DNA from: Aliihoeflea sp. 2WW
GTDB taxonomy: Bacteria > Pseudomonadota > Alphaproteobacteria > Rhizobiales > Rhizobiaceae
DNA: 64,000 bases
Reading direction: 5' to 3'
Assembly (NCBI RefSeq): GCF_000497755.1
Contig: NZ_AYOD01000035.1
Span: 62,001-126,000, forward strand
How positions within the stretch are numbered: position 1 is the first letter of the stretch; each line of letters starts with the position of its first letter. Below the pieces are notes generated by a model, which worked only from the letters and a program-made list of their open reading frames with translations, did no database searches and was not told where the DNA came from. Positions 1 through 10,641 of this stretch are shown in pieces. A program made the position numbers and the translations under genes.

Positions 1-1
1 G

Positions 2-1003
2 GGCGGCGCCTATTCGGAGAGCCAGCAGCGCGCCTATCTCGACCCCTACATGGAAGAAAATCCCAGCATCCGCTTCCTCAACGATGACGGATCGGCCAAC
101 GCGCTCGCCTCGCTGCGCGCCCAGTCGCAGGCCAACAACGTCACCTGGGATCTCGTCGACATGCTGCCGTCGGATGCGCAGCTCGCCTGCGACGAGGGCA
201 TCATCATGGAAATCGACGCCGACGAATGGCTGGCGCCGGCCCCGGACGGCACGCCCGCTTCGGAAGACTTCCTGCCCGGTTCGCTCGGCGACTGCTTCAT
301 CCCGCAGATCGTCTATTCGACCGTGATCGGCTACAACACGGAAATGTTCGACGAAGGCAAGGAGCCCTCGACGATCGCCGACTTCTTCAATCCCGAAGAG
401 TTCCCCGGCAAGCGCGCCATCCAGGACCGCCCGGCCGGCAATCTCGAATGGGCGCTCTATGCCGACGGCGTGCCGCTCGACGAAATCTACGAGACGCTCG
501 AGACGCCGGAAGGCGTGGACCGCGCCTTCGCCAAGCTCGACACGATCAAGTCGGACCTGATCTTCTGGACCGAGGGCGCACAGGGCCCGCAGCTTCTCGC
601 CGACAAGGAAGCCGCGTTCGCGACGAGCTATAATGGCCGTCTCTTCGCCGCCGCCGAGACCGAGAACCAGCCCTTCGAGATCATCTGGGACGGCCAGCTC
701 GTCGAGTGGGACGGTTGGGTCGTGCCGGCCGGCACCAGCAATGTCGAAGCGGTGAAGGAGTTCCTGTTCTGGGCGACCGACACGCAGCGCCTTGCCGATC
801 AGGCCAAGTACATCTCGTACGGCCCGGCCCGCGCCTCGTCTGCGCCGCTCGTCGGCCAGCATGAGGATCTGGGCATCGACATGGCGCCGCACATGCCGAC
901 CAACCCGGACAACTACACGGCTCCGATCGTGCTCAACAACGACTTCTGGACCGACTACGGCGACGAGCTGCGCGAGCGTTACGCGAGCTGGATGCTGCAG
1001 TAG
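2..1003 (+). CDS. ABC transporter substrate-binding protein, PotD/PotF-like (5' partial)
   Basis: Periplasmic solute-binding protein of the spermidine/putrescine-type ABC family. The reading frame is open to the left edge, so the N-terminus and signal peptide lie outside the window; an internal Met at position 50 is not the true start. About 333 codons are visible. They include the family-typical segment WDLVDMLPSDAQLACDEG and a C-terminal region ending in FWTDYGDELRERYASWMLQ. Two permease genes follow on the same strand, which supports a transporter operon. The substrate cannot be read from the sequence; polyamine, opine or another amine is possible. No ATPase gene is visible, so it probably lies upstream. 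Confidence 0.85.
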   Translation, partial: GGAYSESQQRAYLDPYMEENPSIRFLNDDGSANALASLRAQSQANNVTWDLVDMLPSDAQLACDEGIIMEIDADEWLAPAPDGTPASEDFLPGSLGDCFIPQIVYSTVIGYNTEMFDEGKEPSTIADFFNPEEFPGKRAIQDRPAGNLEWALYADGVPLDEIYETLETPEGVDRAFAKLDTIKSDLIFWTEGAQGPQLLADKEAAFATSYNGRLFAAAETENQPFEIIWDGQLVEWDGWVVPAGTSNVEAVKEFLFWATDTQRLADQAKYISYGPARASSAPLVGQHEDLGIDMAPHMPTNPDNYTAPIVLNNDFWTDYGDELRERYASWMLQ

Positions 1004-1011
1004 ACGAACCA

Positions 1012-1039
1012 GCGGGCGGGCGCTTCGGTGCCCGCCCGC
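1012..1039 (+). other. Intergenic stem-loop with UUCG tetraloop
   Basis: GCGGGCGGGC and GCCCGCCCGC form a perfect 10-bp stem. It is extended by a G-U and a C-G pair closing a TTCG loop. It lies between the binding-protein gene and the first permease gene and has no T-run. Such hairpins often stabilise the upstream mRNA or cause partial termination, so that binding protein exceeds permease. That role is inferred. Confidence 0.6.
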
Positions 1040-1089
1040 CTCCCTTCCGACGAATGACGCGGCTTGTCGCCGCGAGGAGTTGCATTCCG

Positions 1090-2376
1090 ATGGCACAGGC
1101 AGCGCTTGCTCCGGCCGCCTCTTCCCCCGACCCGATGGCGCGGGACATGGTGACGGCCGACGGCGTGCCGCTGAAGACGTCGCTGAAGCGCGCCGAAAGG
1201 CGCCGCAAGATCACCGCCTTCCTGCTCGTCGCGCCGCTGCTCGCCTTCATCCTCATCACCTTCATCATCCCGATCGGCCAGATGATGTGGCGCAGCGTCG
1301 ACAATCCGGTGATCGTCGCCGTCCTGCCGCAGACCATGGAAACGCTCTCCGACTGGAACGGCGAGGACCTGCCCGGCGAGGAAACCTATGCCGCGCTCGT
1401 CGCCGATCTTGCGACCGCACAGGAAAACCGTTCGGTCGGCCAGCTCGCGATCCGGCTGAACTACGAACTTTCGGGCGCGCGCAGTCTGGTCGCCGGCCTC
1501 GCGCGGGGCGCGGACGAACTCGAGGCCCCGTTTCGCGAGGCCGTGATCGATGACAATCGCCGCTGGGGCGAGATGCAGATATGGACCATCCTGAAGCGTG
1601 AGGGCCGGCCCTACACGACCGCCCACTACGTCTCGGCCATCGACATGCAGTACAATGCCGAGGGCGAGCTCGTCAGGCAGCCGTCAACGCAGCGCGTCTA
1701 CGTGCAGCTCTTTCTGCGGACGCTGGCACTGTCCGTCGCGATCACCTGCACGACGCTGCTGCTCGGCTACCCGATCGCGTTCCTGCTGGCGTCGCTGCCG
1801 ATGCGCACGTCGAACCTCCTGATGATCTTCGTTCTCTTGCCATTCTGGACCTCGCTTCTCGTGCGAACGACGGCCTGGATCGTTCTCCTGCAGCAACAGG
1901 GCGTGATCAACGAATTGCTGGTCTGGTCCGGCATAATCTCCAACAGCGGCCGGCTGCCGATGATCCACAACGCCGTCGGCACGATCATCGCCATGACGCA
2001 CGTGCTGCTGCCCTTCATGGTGTTGCCGCTCTACAGCGTGATGAAAGGCATCTCGCCCTCCTACATGCGCGCGGCACGCTCGCTCGGCGCGAACAACTGG
2101 ACGGCGTTCTGGAAGGTCTATGTGCCGCTGACGGTTCCGGGCATCGGCGCGGGCGCGATCCTCGTCTTCATCATCTCGATCGGCTACTACATCACCCCGG
2201 CGCTGGTGGGCGGGCAGAGCGGCCAGATGATCTCGAACCTGATCGCCTTCCACATGCAGAATTCGCTGAACTGGGGCCTCGCCGCCGCGCTCGGCACGAT
2301 CCTCCTCACCGGCGTTCTGATCCTCTACTGGGTCTACAATCGCATCGTCGGCATCGACAACGTGAAGCTGGGCTGA
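1090..2376 (+). CDS. ABC transporter permease, PotB-like, with large loop between TM1 and TM2
   Basis: Inner-membrane permease of 428 aa in the binding-protein-dependent transport family. I chose ATG at 1090 because GAGGAG lies about 10 bases upstream; an ATG at 1054 has no such signal. TM1 is around residues 42-66. About 140 hydrophilic residues follow before TM2 (around 205-225). The remaining TM helices contain the EAA-loop-like stretch YMRAARSLGANNWTAFWKVYVP, which contacts the ATPase. PotB of E. coli is much shorter, so the extra loop is the notable feature. The next permease begins 10 bases downstream. Confidence 0.87.
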   Translation: MAQAALAPAASSPDPMARDMVTADGVPLKTSLKRAERRRKITAFLLVAPLLAFILITFIIPIGQMMWRSVDNPVIVAVLPQTMETLSDWNGEDLPGEETYAALVADLATAQENRSVGQLAIRLNYELSGARSLVAGLARGADELEAPFREAVIDDNRRWGEMQIWTILKREGRPYTTAHYVSAIDMQYNAEGELVRQPSTQRVYVQLFLRTLALSVAITCTTLLLGYPIAFLLASLPMRTSNLLMIFVLLPFWTSLLVRTTAWIVLLQQQGVINELLVWSGIISNSGRLPMIHNAVGTIIAMTHVLLPFMVLPLYSVMKGISPSYMRAARSLGANNWTAFWKVYVPLTVPGIGAGAILVFIISIGYYITPALVGGQSGQMISNLIAFHMQNSLNWGLAAALGTILLTGVLILYWVYNRIVGIDNVKLG

Positions 2377-2386
2377 GGACGAGACG

Positions 2387-3238
2387 ATGGCGCTTCCCAC
2401 CTATGCCGGCCCGCTCGAACGCACCTGGTACTACGCGTTCCGCATCTTCTGCGGGCTGATCTTCTTCTTCCTGATGGCGCCGATCCTCGTGATCATCCCG
2501 CTGTCCTTCAACGTGCAACCCTACTTCACCTACACGCGCGAAATGCTGACGCTCGACCCGGCCGGCTATTCGCTGCGCTGGTACAACGCCTTCTGGAATT
2601 CCGCGGCGTGGATGACGGCGATCCGCAACTCGCTGATCATCGGCGTGTTCGCGACGCTGATCGCGACAGTGCTCGGGACGCTCGCCGCGCTTGGCCTGTC
2701 GCGTCGGGAAATGCCGTTCCGCGGCCTGATCATGGGGCTATTGATCTCGCCGATGATCGTGCCGCTGATCATTTCGGCAGCGGGCATGTTCTTCTTCTAT
2801 TCGCGCGTCGGCCTAGCCGGAACGCTGCCGGGCGTGATCATGGCCCATGCCGCGCTCGGCACGCCCTTCGTCATCATCACCGTAACCGCGACCCTCGTCG
2901 GCTTCGACCATTCGCTGACGCGCGCGGCCGCCAGTCTCGGCGCCTCGCCGGCGACGGCCTTTCGCAAGATCACCATGCCGCTGATCCTGCCCGGCGTGAT
3001 CTCGGGCGCGCTCTTCGCCTTCATCACCTCGTTCGACGAAATCGTCATCGTGCTCTTCCTTGCCGGCGTCGAGCAGCGCACGATCCCGCGCGAGATGTGG
3101 TCTGGCATCCGCGAGCAGATCAGCCCCACGATCCTCGCCGTCGCGACCGTGCTGGTGCTGTTCTCGATCGCGCTCCTGACGACGATCGAACTCCTGCGCC
3201 GCCGGTCCGAGCGGATGCGGGGGATGACGCCGCACTGA
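2387..3238 (+). CDS. ABC transporter permease, PotC-like
   Basis: Second inner-membrane permease of the cassette, 283 aa with about six TM helices. The EAA-type loop is visible as LTRAAASLGASPATAFRKITMPLILPG. It pairs with the preceding PotB-like protein to form the heterodimeric channel. It ends 75 bases before the urease cluster, and a sigma-54-like promoter lies in that gap, so the transporter and urease are probably separate units. Substrate is unknown; a nitrogenous amine would fit the neighbourhood. Confidence 0.87.
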   Translation: MALPTYAGPLERTWYYAFRIFCGLIFFFLMAPILVIIPLSFNVQPYFTYTREMLTLDPAGYSLRWYNAFWNSAAWMTAIRNSLIIGVFATLIATVLGTLAALGLSRREMPFRGLIMGLLISPMIVPLIISAAGMFFFYSRVGLAGTLPGVIMAHAALGTPFVIITVTATLVGFDHSLTRAAASLGASPATAFRKITMPLILPGVISGALFAFITSFDEIVIVLFLAGVEQRTIPREMWSGIREQISPTILAVATVLVLFSIALLTTIELLRRRSERMRGMTPH

Positions 3239-3249
3239 CGGGCGCGAAA

Positions 3250-3267
3250 TTGGCATGCAGGTTGCTC
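3250..3267 (+). promoter_or_regulatory. Candidate sigma-54 (RpoN) promoter for the urease operon
   Basis: TTGGCATGCAGGTTGCTC matches the RpoN consensus YTGGCACG-N4-TTGCW with one mismatch. The invariant GG (3252-3253) and GC (3264-3265) are 12 bases apart, as required. The predicted start is near 3277, about 37 bases before ureD. It suggests nitrogen (NtrC-type) control of urease. No NtrC site was identified. Confidence 0.6.
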
Positions 3268-3313
3268 GGCCGATGGCGACCAGCCACTCCTGCCGCGAGC
3301 GCGCGACTTGACC

Positions 3314-4141
3314 ATGATCCGTACCGACCATCCGACCCTTCAGCGCGTGCGCGCGACCGGGCGGCTTTCGGTCAAGCATTCCGATGGCCGGACGCGGATC
3401 GACCGGCTGTTTCAGGAAGGCGCGGCGAAGATCCGCTTTCCTGCGCCGGAAAGCCCGGCGATCGAGGCGGTGCTCATCAACACCGCCGGCGGGCTGACCG
3501 GGGGCGATACCGTCGACTGGACCATCAATGCGGCAACCGGAACCCGTCTGACGCTCACCACGCAGGCCTGTGAAAAAGTCTATAGAACTGCGGGCGGACA
3601 CGCCGAAATCTCCGTGTCACTGAAGGCCGGCGCGGATGCCCGGATCGCCTGGCTGCCGCAGGAGACGATCCTGTTCGACCGCTCGGCGCTGCGGCGCAGG
3701 CTCGACGTCGATCTTGCGCAAGGCGCCAGCATCCTTCTTCTCGAAGCCACCATCTTCGGGCGCGCGGCCATGGGCGAACATGTCGAAACGGCGATGTTTT
3801 CCGATCGCTGGCGGGTGCGCGTCGAGGGCTCGCTCGTCCATGCCGAGGATTTCCGGATCGGCCCCGACATTGCGATGCAACTTGCGGGCCCGGCGATGGC
3901 TGGCGGCGGACGGGCCGTCGCGACTCTCCTGATGATCGGCGATGCGGCGGAGCGGATGCTCGAACCGGCACGCGCGATCATCGGCGAACATGGTGGGGCC
4001 AGTCACTGGCGGATCGGGCCGTCTGGCAAGCTTCTTGCCAGACTTGTCGCGACCGACGGCTACGCCCTGAGGGCGCGGCTGATACCGCTCGTCGGTCTGC
4101 TTAATGGACAGGCAGGCCTGCCCAAGATTTGGACAAGTTGA
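3314..4141 (+). CDS. ureD: Urease accessory protein UreD
   Basis: Chaperone (275 aa) that binds apo-urease and recruits UreF and UreG for nickel insertion. It shows the family features AGGLTGGD near residue 60, [10 protein letters not shown] near 85, and [22 protein letters not shown] in the middle. ATG at 3314 is preferred over a TTG two codons earlier, although neither has a strong ribosome site. It is the first urease gene, 47 bases after the sigma-54-like element. The ureA start follows 10 bases after its end. Confidence 0.95.
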   Translation: MIRTDHPTLQRVRATGRLSVKHSDGRTRIDRLFQEGAAKIRFPAPESPAIEAVLINTAGGLTGGDTVDWTINAATGTRLTLTTQACEKVYRTAGGHAEISVSLKAGADARIAWLPQETILFDRSALRRRLDVDLAQGASILLLEATIFGRAAMGEHVETAMFSDRWRVRVEGSLVHAEDFRIGPDIAMQLAGPAMAGGGRAVATLLMIGDAAERMLEPARAIIGEHGGASHWRIGPSGKLLARLVATDGYALRARLIPLVGLLNGQAGLPKIWTS

Positions 4142-4151
4142 AAGCGACGCG

Positions 4152-4454
4152 ATGAATTTGACACCCCGCGAGAAGGACAAGCTGTTGATCGCCATGGCTG
4201 CGATCGTGGCTCGCAAACGTCTCGAGAGGGGCGTCAAGCTCAATCACCCGGAAGCCATCGCACTCATCTGCGACTTCGTGGTCGAGGGCGCGCGCGACGG
4301 GCGTTCCGTCGCCGACCTGATGGAGGCCGGCGCCCACGTGATCACGCGAGACCAGGTCATGGAAGGCATCGCCGAAATGATCCATGACGTGCAGGTCGAA
4401 GCGACCTTTCCCGATGGAACCAAGCTCGTGACGGTTCACGAGCCGATCCGCTGA
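4152..4454 (+). CDS. ureA: Urease gamma subunit UreA
   Basis: Small structural subunit, exactly 100 aa as usual for bacterial UreA. It begins [17 protein letters not shown] and ends VTVHEPIR, with the conserved stretch [21 protein letters not shown]. Three subunits of each type form the trimer with UreB and UreC. An in-frame ATG 16 codons upstream overlaps ureD and does not fit the family length, so 4152 is taken. Confidence 0.97.
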   Translation: MNLTPREKDKLLIAMAAIVARKRLERGVKLNHPEAIALICDFVVEGARDGRSVADLMEAGAHVITRDQVMEGIAEMIHDVQVEATFPDGTKLVTVHEPIR

Positions 4455-4482
4455 ACCGACGATGCAACAAGGAAGACGGCCG

Positions 4483-5067
4483 ATGCCGACACGCTTTTTC
4501 GCCACCCTGGTTTTCATCGCCGCAGCCACACCGGCGCTCGCCCATCCGGGCCACGCATCCGGCACCGACCACTCATTCCTTTCAGGCCTTCTGCATCCGA
4601 TCACCGGGCTCGACCACATATTGGCCATGGTGGCCGTGGGACTCTGGTCGGCTTCGCTCGGCGGGCGTTCGATCCTGCTGGTTCCCGCCGGTTTCGCCGG
4701 CTTCATGGCCGCCGGTTTTGCGCTGGCGGTCGCAGGTGTGCCGCTTCCCTATGTCGAGCCGATGATCCTCGGTTCCGTGGTCGTTCTCGGCCTCCTCGTC
4801 GCCGCGGCGATCTGCCTGCCCGCCGTGCCAGCAGCGCTTCTCGTCGGCCTGTTCGCGATCTTCCACGGCCATGCGCATGGTTCGGAAATGGGCGAAGCGA
4901 GCGCCTTGACCTATGGCGCCGGGTTCCTGATCGCGACGATCGCGCTGCACGCGGCCGGCATCCGGCTCGCCTCTACCCTGTCTCGGCTCAACCAGCGCGA
5001 TCTGCCCGTCCGTGCCCTCGGCGCCGTCACCGCCTTTACCGGCGCCCTCGTATTCGTCGCCGGCTAG
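4483..5067 (+). CDS. ureJ: HupE/UreJ-family membrane protein
   Basis: Integral membrane protein of about 194 aa, thought to move nickel or cobalt for metalloenzymes. AAGGAAG lies 7 bases before ATG 4483, so this start is preferred over 4462. It then opens with a signal peptide (PTRFFATLVFIAAATPALA) followed by the family's His-rich HPGH motif and HPITGLDHILAM. About six TM helices follow. Its position between ureA and ureB matches other alphaproteobacterial urease clusters and points to nickel supply for UreC. Confidence 0.88.
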   Translation: MPTRFFATLVFIAAATPALAHPGHASGTDHSFLSGLLHPITGLDHILAMVAVGLWSASLGGRSILLVPAGFAGFMAAGFALAVAGVPLPYVEPMILGSVVVLGLLVAAAICLPAVPAALLVGLFAIFHGHAHGSEMGEASALTYGAGFLIATIALHAAGIRLASTLSRLNQRDLPVRALGAVTAFTGALVFVAG

Positions 5068-5076
5068 GAGCGCTCC

Positions 5077-5382
5077 ATGATTCCCGGAGAAATCATCCCG
5101 GCCGCAGGCGAGATCGAGCTCAATTCAGGCAGGCAAGCGATCGTCATCAAGGTCGCCAACACAGGCGACCGGCCGATACAGGTCGGCAGTCACTACCATT
5201 TTCATGAAGTCAACGAAGGTCTGGTCTTCGACCGCCAGGCCGCGCGAGGCATGCGGCTCGACATCGCCGCCGGAACGGCGGTGCGGTTCGAGCCGGGCCA
5301 GGAGCGCGATGTGATGCTCGTTCCGATCGGCGGGAGCCGACGCATTTTCGGCTTCCAGCAGAAGATCATGGGCGAGCTGTAA
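5077..5382 (+). CDS. ureB: Urease beta subunit UreB
   Basis: Structural subunit of 101 aa, normal for UreB. Hallmarks are [33 protein letters not shown] and the Pro/Gly-rich end [12 protein letters not shown]. It starts 9 bases after ureJ. The expected next gene, ureC, does not follow directly: about 1.5 kb with two opposite-strand genes intervenes. Confidence 0.97.
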   Translation: MIPGEIIPAAGEIELNSGRQAIVIKVANTGDRPIQVGSHYHFHEVNEGLVFDRQAARGMRLDIAAGTAVRFEPGQERDVMLVPIGGSRRIFGFQQKIMGEL

Positions 5383-5392
5383 TGGGCCGACT

Positions 5393-5938
5393 TCAGTCTG
5401 CGGCGTCGTTGTCGGCTTCCGAGGGGACCGCTTCGTCTTCCACGGTGTCCTCTTCGGGCGCCGCGCCGGCCGGAGCGGCGCCTGCGACGAAGATCGTCAC
5501 CGTGCGGTTTTCGTCGCCAAACTCGACGGCGACGATGTCGCGCACGAGAATCTGGCGGGAATCGACCGCATGGTAGAAAATCGCGCTGCCTTCGATCGAC
5601 TGCTGAAGCTCGACGATCTGGTCGGCGAATTCCTCGCGCTTTTCGGTGATGCCACTGTCGCCCTCGCCGACCTCGGGAAGGAACACGATCTCGACCTCGT
5701 CGATGTTGAACGCGCGACGCACGAGCTGCGCATTGTCCATCGTCGCCTCGATGGCGGCGATGACGCGCTCGCTTTCGTCGACGGCGCTCTTTTCGCCGGT
5801 CTTCACGTCGCTGCCGACGATCGTATCGATCGCGCCCTCGCTGTCGAGGCCCTGAGCCAGGGCCGGGAGGGCCGCCAGTCCGACCGCGCCGGCCAGAACG
5901 AGTGCCAGAGGCCTGGAATTGCGGAACATCTGAGCCAT
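5393..5938 (-). CDS. Secreted hypothetical protein with acidic low-complexity tail
   Basis: Protein of 181 aa with a clear Sec signal peptide (LALVLAGAVGLAALPALA, cleaved near AQG). A central alpha/beta-like region of about 110 residues follows, including FNIDEVEIVFLPEVGEGD and a tail rich in Ala, Glu and Asp. I do not recognise the family. It lies tail-to-tail with ureB, 10 bases from its stop, and splits the urease operon. It is probably periplasmic; a link to urease is not shown. Confidence 0.7.
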   Translation of the reverse strand: MAQMFRNSRPLALVLAGAVGLAALPALAQGLDSEGAIDTIVGSDVKTGEKSAVDESERVIAAIEATMDNAQLVRRAFNIDEVEIVFLPEVGEGDSGITEKREEFADQIVELQQSIEGSAIFYHAVDSRQILVRDIVAVEFGDENRTVTIFVAGAAPAGAAPEEDTVEDEAVPSEADNDAAD

Positions 5939-6048
5939 CTTGAACGGTCCTTTGGTCTGGCTGCGGATCAGGGTCGGAATCGGGTTGCTGCGGGAATTTG
6001 GCTTGCCAGAGCCTCTACCGCAACTGCGAAGCGCGTTCTCCCTAGCAC

Positions 6049-6082
6049 AAAAAAACGGCGCGGGTCCAAGCCCGCGCCGCTT
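6049..6082 (-). terminator. Rho-independent terminator (minus strand)
   Basis: CGGCGCGGG and CCCGCGCCG pair around a 6-base loop. On the minus strand the stem is followed by TTTTTTTGTG. It lies 22 bases after the stop of the 6104-6661 gene, so it terminates that transcript. This separates it from the next minus-strand gene, whose promoter must lie at about 5939-6048. Confidence 0.85.
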
Positions 6083-6103
6083 TGTCGCTACTCGAAATAC
6101 GCG

Positions 6104-6661
6104 TTACTCGACGTAGATCACGAGTTCGCCACCGGCACCCATCTGGGCCGCGACGACCTCATTGGCCGCAACGTCCTCGGCTTCGAGCGCCGCAGAGACA
6201 GCCGTGTTGGCTTCGAGAGCAGCCTGAAGCTCGGTGATCTCGGCCTCACGCTCAGTCGTCGCGGTTTCCAGCGCGGTCATGTCCGCACCTTCCAGCTCGC
6301 CGATCTTGACGACCTCGACGGTTCCGACTTCCGTCATCGTGTCGATTGCGGCGGTGCTGGTGGCGTTGCCCTCGATCGCCGCCAGGGCGCCGTCGAAGGT
6401 CGCATCAGCGCCGATCGCAGCGGTCGTGCCGGCATCGGTTTCGGTGTCGGTCATCGTGCCGGTGGTCGTATCGGCACCCGCGCTGCCGCTGGCACCGGCA
6501 TCGACATCCGCTCCGGCACCACCGACGCCGCCGGTAACGCCGGTCTCGGCATTGACACCGCCCGTTGCGCTGCCGCCGACGCCCGTCTGGGCAAGTGCGG
6601 GGGCGACCATCATCGAAGCGCCCATCAGGGCAGCGGTCGTCAGTCCAATAATCCGTTTCAT
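6104..6661 (-). CDS. Secreted hypothetical protein, Gly/Ala/Thr-rich
   Basis: 185 aa. The signal peptide (KRIIGLTTAALMGASMMVAPALA) is followed by a Gly/Ala/Thr/Asp-rich stretch of about 65 residues that is probably disordered (GGVGGAGADVDAG and similar). A helical region of about 95 residues then ends in GGELVIYVE. No known domain is recognised. It has its own terminator and runs away from ureC. The 214-base gap to ureC must hold divergent signals for both. Confidence 0.7.
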   Translation of the reverse strand: MKRIIGLTTAALMGASMMVAPALAQTGVGGSATGGVNAETGVTGGVGGAGADVDAGASGSAGADTTTGTMTDTETDAGTTAAIGADATFDGALAAIEGNATSTAAIDTMTEVGTVEVVKIGELEGADMTALETATTEREAEITELQAALEANTAVSAALEAEDVAANEVVAAQMGAGGELVIYVE

Positions 6662-6875
6662 CGTGAAAGTCCTTTTCGGTTCGATTTGAAATCTGTCCCT
6701 TGCTCACGATCACCGCTCTCAGGCGGCTGGAAGGGAAATGTCGAACCGGGCGCTCGGTTGCGCGCCGATCGGGGTCATTCGCTGGTCATTTCGTGGCCGG
6801 AAGATGCGCAATGTGACGCGAGCATGTCCCAGCCGCGCCAAGTCCTTGGCATCATTGAATTCGCAGGAGCCATCC

Positions 6876-8588
<1,713 letters not shown>

Positions 8589-8614
8589 CTTCCCGGTCGA
8601 ACAAGGGAGGTATC

Positions 8615-8911
8615 ATGATCTACGTCTTCGCCACGCTCACCATCAAACCCGGCGCGCTCGACCATCTGCGCGCGCCGGCGCGCGCCTGCCGTGAGGCGAC
8701 GCTGAAGGAGGATGGCTGCATCGCCTACGACCTCCACGCCGACATCGCCAACCCCGAGCGGCTCGTCTTCGTGGAGAAATGGGAAACGCGCGAGGCGCTT
8801 TCGGTTCATGCCAAAAGCGCGCATGTGGCCGCCTGGCGCGAGGCGAGCGCGCCGCATCTGATCGAGCGGAAGATCGAGATCGTCCACCCGGAAAAGGTGG
8901 AGAACCACTGA
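8615..8911 (+). CDS. Antibiotic biosynthesis monooxygenase (ABM) domain protein, YgiN-like
   Basis: Small ferredoxin-like-fold protein of 98 aa with the family pattern: beta strand IYVFATLTIKPG, then CIAYDLHADIANPERLVFVEKWE and HAKSAHVAAW. Members act as cofactor-free quinol monooxygenases or heme/aromatic oxygenases. AAGGGAGG precedes the ATG. Its stop overlaps the ATG of the GST gene (ATGA-type), so both are inserted as a pair between ureC and ureE. No role in urease is known. Confidence 0.85.
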   Translation: MIYVFATLTIKPGALDHLRAPARACREATLKEDGCIAYDLHADIANPERLVFVEKWETREALSVHAKSAHVAAWREASAPHLIERKIEIVHPEKVENH

Positions 8912-9519
8912 TGTATCAGGCTGTCGGATCGCCCGGCTCGCGTCTGACGCGGGTCACCTGGATGCTGGAAGAACTCGGCCAGCCTTACGAGATCGTCAAG
9001 GCGAAGATGCATACCGAGACGATGCTGCGGTACAATCCGAGTGGCAAGATGCCGGCTCTGGCCGATGGCAAGGTGGTCGTCACGGATTCGGCCGCGATCG
9101 TCTTCTATCTGGCTGACAAGCACGCCGATCAGGGTATGGGCGGCACGACAGCGGCGGAGCGCGCAGAGATCGCCTCGTGGATGTTCTTCGCGCAGGCCGA
9201 GCTCGAAGCGCCGCTCTGGAACCGGCTGAAACACGCCTTCCGGCTGGCCGACGAGTTGCGCGCCGAGGTCGGACCCTGGTGCAAGGCGGAATTCGCGACG
9301 GAGATCGGCAATTTCGACAAGCGTCTCGGCGACCGCGCATTCGCGCTCGGCGACCGCTTCACGGCTGCCGACATCATCCTCGGCCATTGCGGGCAATGGG
9401 CGCGCGGGGCGAAGTTCGACGTCGGCTCCGACCGCGTGAACGCCTATTTCGACCGCGTTCTGGCCCGGCCGGCACTGGCGCGCGCACAGGCCCGCGAAAA
9501 GGAGGCGGCGGCGGCATGA
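8911..9519 (+). CDS. Glutathione S-transferase family protein
   Basis: 202 aa. The thioredoxin-fold N-terminus has [26 protein letters not shown], then the cis-Pro motif GKMPALADG, and [13 protein letters not shown] for glutathione binding. The helical C-terminal domain contains [15 protein letters not shown], which fits the GST N-capping box. ATG 8911 overlaps the previous stop, and its own stop overlaps the ureE start. This suggests translational coupling inside the urease transcript. Confidence 0.88.
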   Translation: MYQAVGSPGSRLTRVTWMLEELGQPYEIVKAKMHTETMLRYNPSGKMPALADGKVVVTDSAAIVFYLADKHADQGMGGTTAAERAEIASWMFFAQAELEAPLWNRLKHAFRLADELRAEVGPWCKAEFATEIGNFDKRLGDRAFALGDRFTAADIILGHCGQWARGAKFDVGSDRVNAYFDRVLARPALARAQAREKEAAAA

Positions 9520-10001
9520 TGTATCGGGCGAACGGCGTGGTGGAAGCGAAAGCGCGTGGCGACCGAAACGTGGTCGGCACGGTTGCGCTCGCCCATGACG
9601 AGCGGCATCTGCGACGCAAGCTCCTGATCCTTCAGAACGGCGCGCGTGTGTTGGTCGACCTGCCGCAACCCGTCGCGCTTCATGCCGGCGACTGCCTGCT
9701 GCTCGACAATGGCGCGCTTGCCGAAGTGACGGCGGCTGAAGAAGACCTGATCCAAATCCGCCCGCGGGACCGGCTGCATCTTGTCGAACTCGCCTGGCAT
9801 ATCGGCAACCGCCATCTGGCCGCGCAGATCGACGAGGACCGTATCCTCATCCTGCGCGACCATGTGATCGAGGCGATGCTGGAAGGGCTCGGTGCGACGC
9901 TCGCCCCTGTGCGAACCGGGTTCGAGCCTGTGCGCGGCGCCTATTCCGGCAAGGCGCATGGGCACGACCACCAGCATTCACATAGCCACGACCATGGCTG
10001 A
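9516..10001 (+). CDS. ureE: Urease accessory protein UreE
   Basis: Nickel metallochaperone of 161 aa that delivers nickel to UreG/UreC. The N-terminal peptide-binding domain ([17 protein letters not shown]) precedes the metal-binding domain with [14 protein letters not shown]. The C-terminal tail [14 protein letters not shown] is an evident nickel buffer. GGAGG lies 10 bases before the ATGATG start, which overlaps the GST stop. Its end overlaps ureF by 8 bases. Confidence 0.95.
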   Translation: MMYRANGVVEAKARGDRNVVGTVALAHDERHLRRKLLILQNGARVLVDLPQPVALHAGDCLLLDNGALAEVTAAEEDLIQIRPRDRLHLVELAWHIGNRHLAAQIDEDRILILRDHVIEAMLEGLGATLAPVRTGFEPVRGAYSGKAHGHDHQHSHSHDHG

Positions 10002-10641
10002 GGCGGCGCACGCGCTACGGCTGATGGCTTGGCTGTCGCCAGCCTTTCCAGTCGGCTCGTTCAGTTACAGCCACGGGCTGGAGCGGGCGGTGGCGGACGG
10101 GCATGTCGGCGATTTCGCCGCATGGCTCGACGGGCTGATGCGGTACGGCACCGGCTGGAACGACGCGGTGTTGGTGGCCGAGGCGTGGCGGCGCGGGCGC
10201 GACGGCGGCGAACTTTGCGACGTTGCCGAACTGGCCGAGGCGATGGCGGGCTCGGCCGAACGGCACCTGGAGACGATGGCGCAAGGGCAAGCCTTTGCGA
10301 AGGCGGTTGCCGGGTGGACCGAAGGGCTCGCCCTGCCGGCGACCACGCCCTATCCTGTCGTCTTCGGCGCATCTGCGGGCTTCAATGGTCTGCCACTCCG
10401 AGAGACGATCGCGGCCTATCTGCAGGCCTTCGTCTCCAACCAGATTCAGGCCGGAATCCGGCTTTCCCTTCTCGGCCAGGAGCGCGGCGTGACGCTCCTG
10501 CGCGAGATGGAGCCGACGATCCTCGATATCGCCGTGCGGGCGGCCGGGTCAACGCTCGACGAGCTCGGCGGTTCGGCCTTCATCGCCGAAATCGCCGCCA
10601 TGAACCACGAAACGCAATATTCGAGGCTGTTCCGCTCATGA
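9994..10641 (+). CDS. ureF: Urease accessory protein UreF
   Basis: Accessory protein of 215 aa that works with UreD and UreG as a GTPase-activating or fidelity factor in nickel insertion. It shows the signature [18 protein letters not shown] near the N-terminus and the conserved end [16 protein letters not shown] 9994 gives a normal length and overlaps ureE. The final codons overlap the ureG start (ATGA). Confidence 0.95.
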   Translation: MAEAAHALRLMAWLSPAFPVGSFSYSHGLERAVADGHVGDFAAWLDGLMRYGTGWNDAVLVAEAWRRGRDGGELCDVAELAEAMAGSAERHLETMAQGQAFAKAVAGWTEGLALPATTPYPVVFGASAGFNGLPLRETIAAYLQAFVSNQIQAGIRLSLLGQERGVTLLREMEPTILDIAVRAAGSTLDELGGSAFIAEIAAMNHETQYSRLFRS

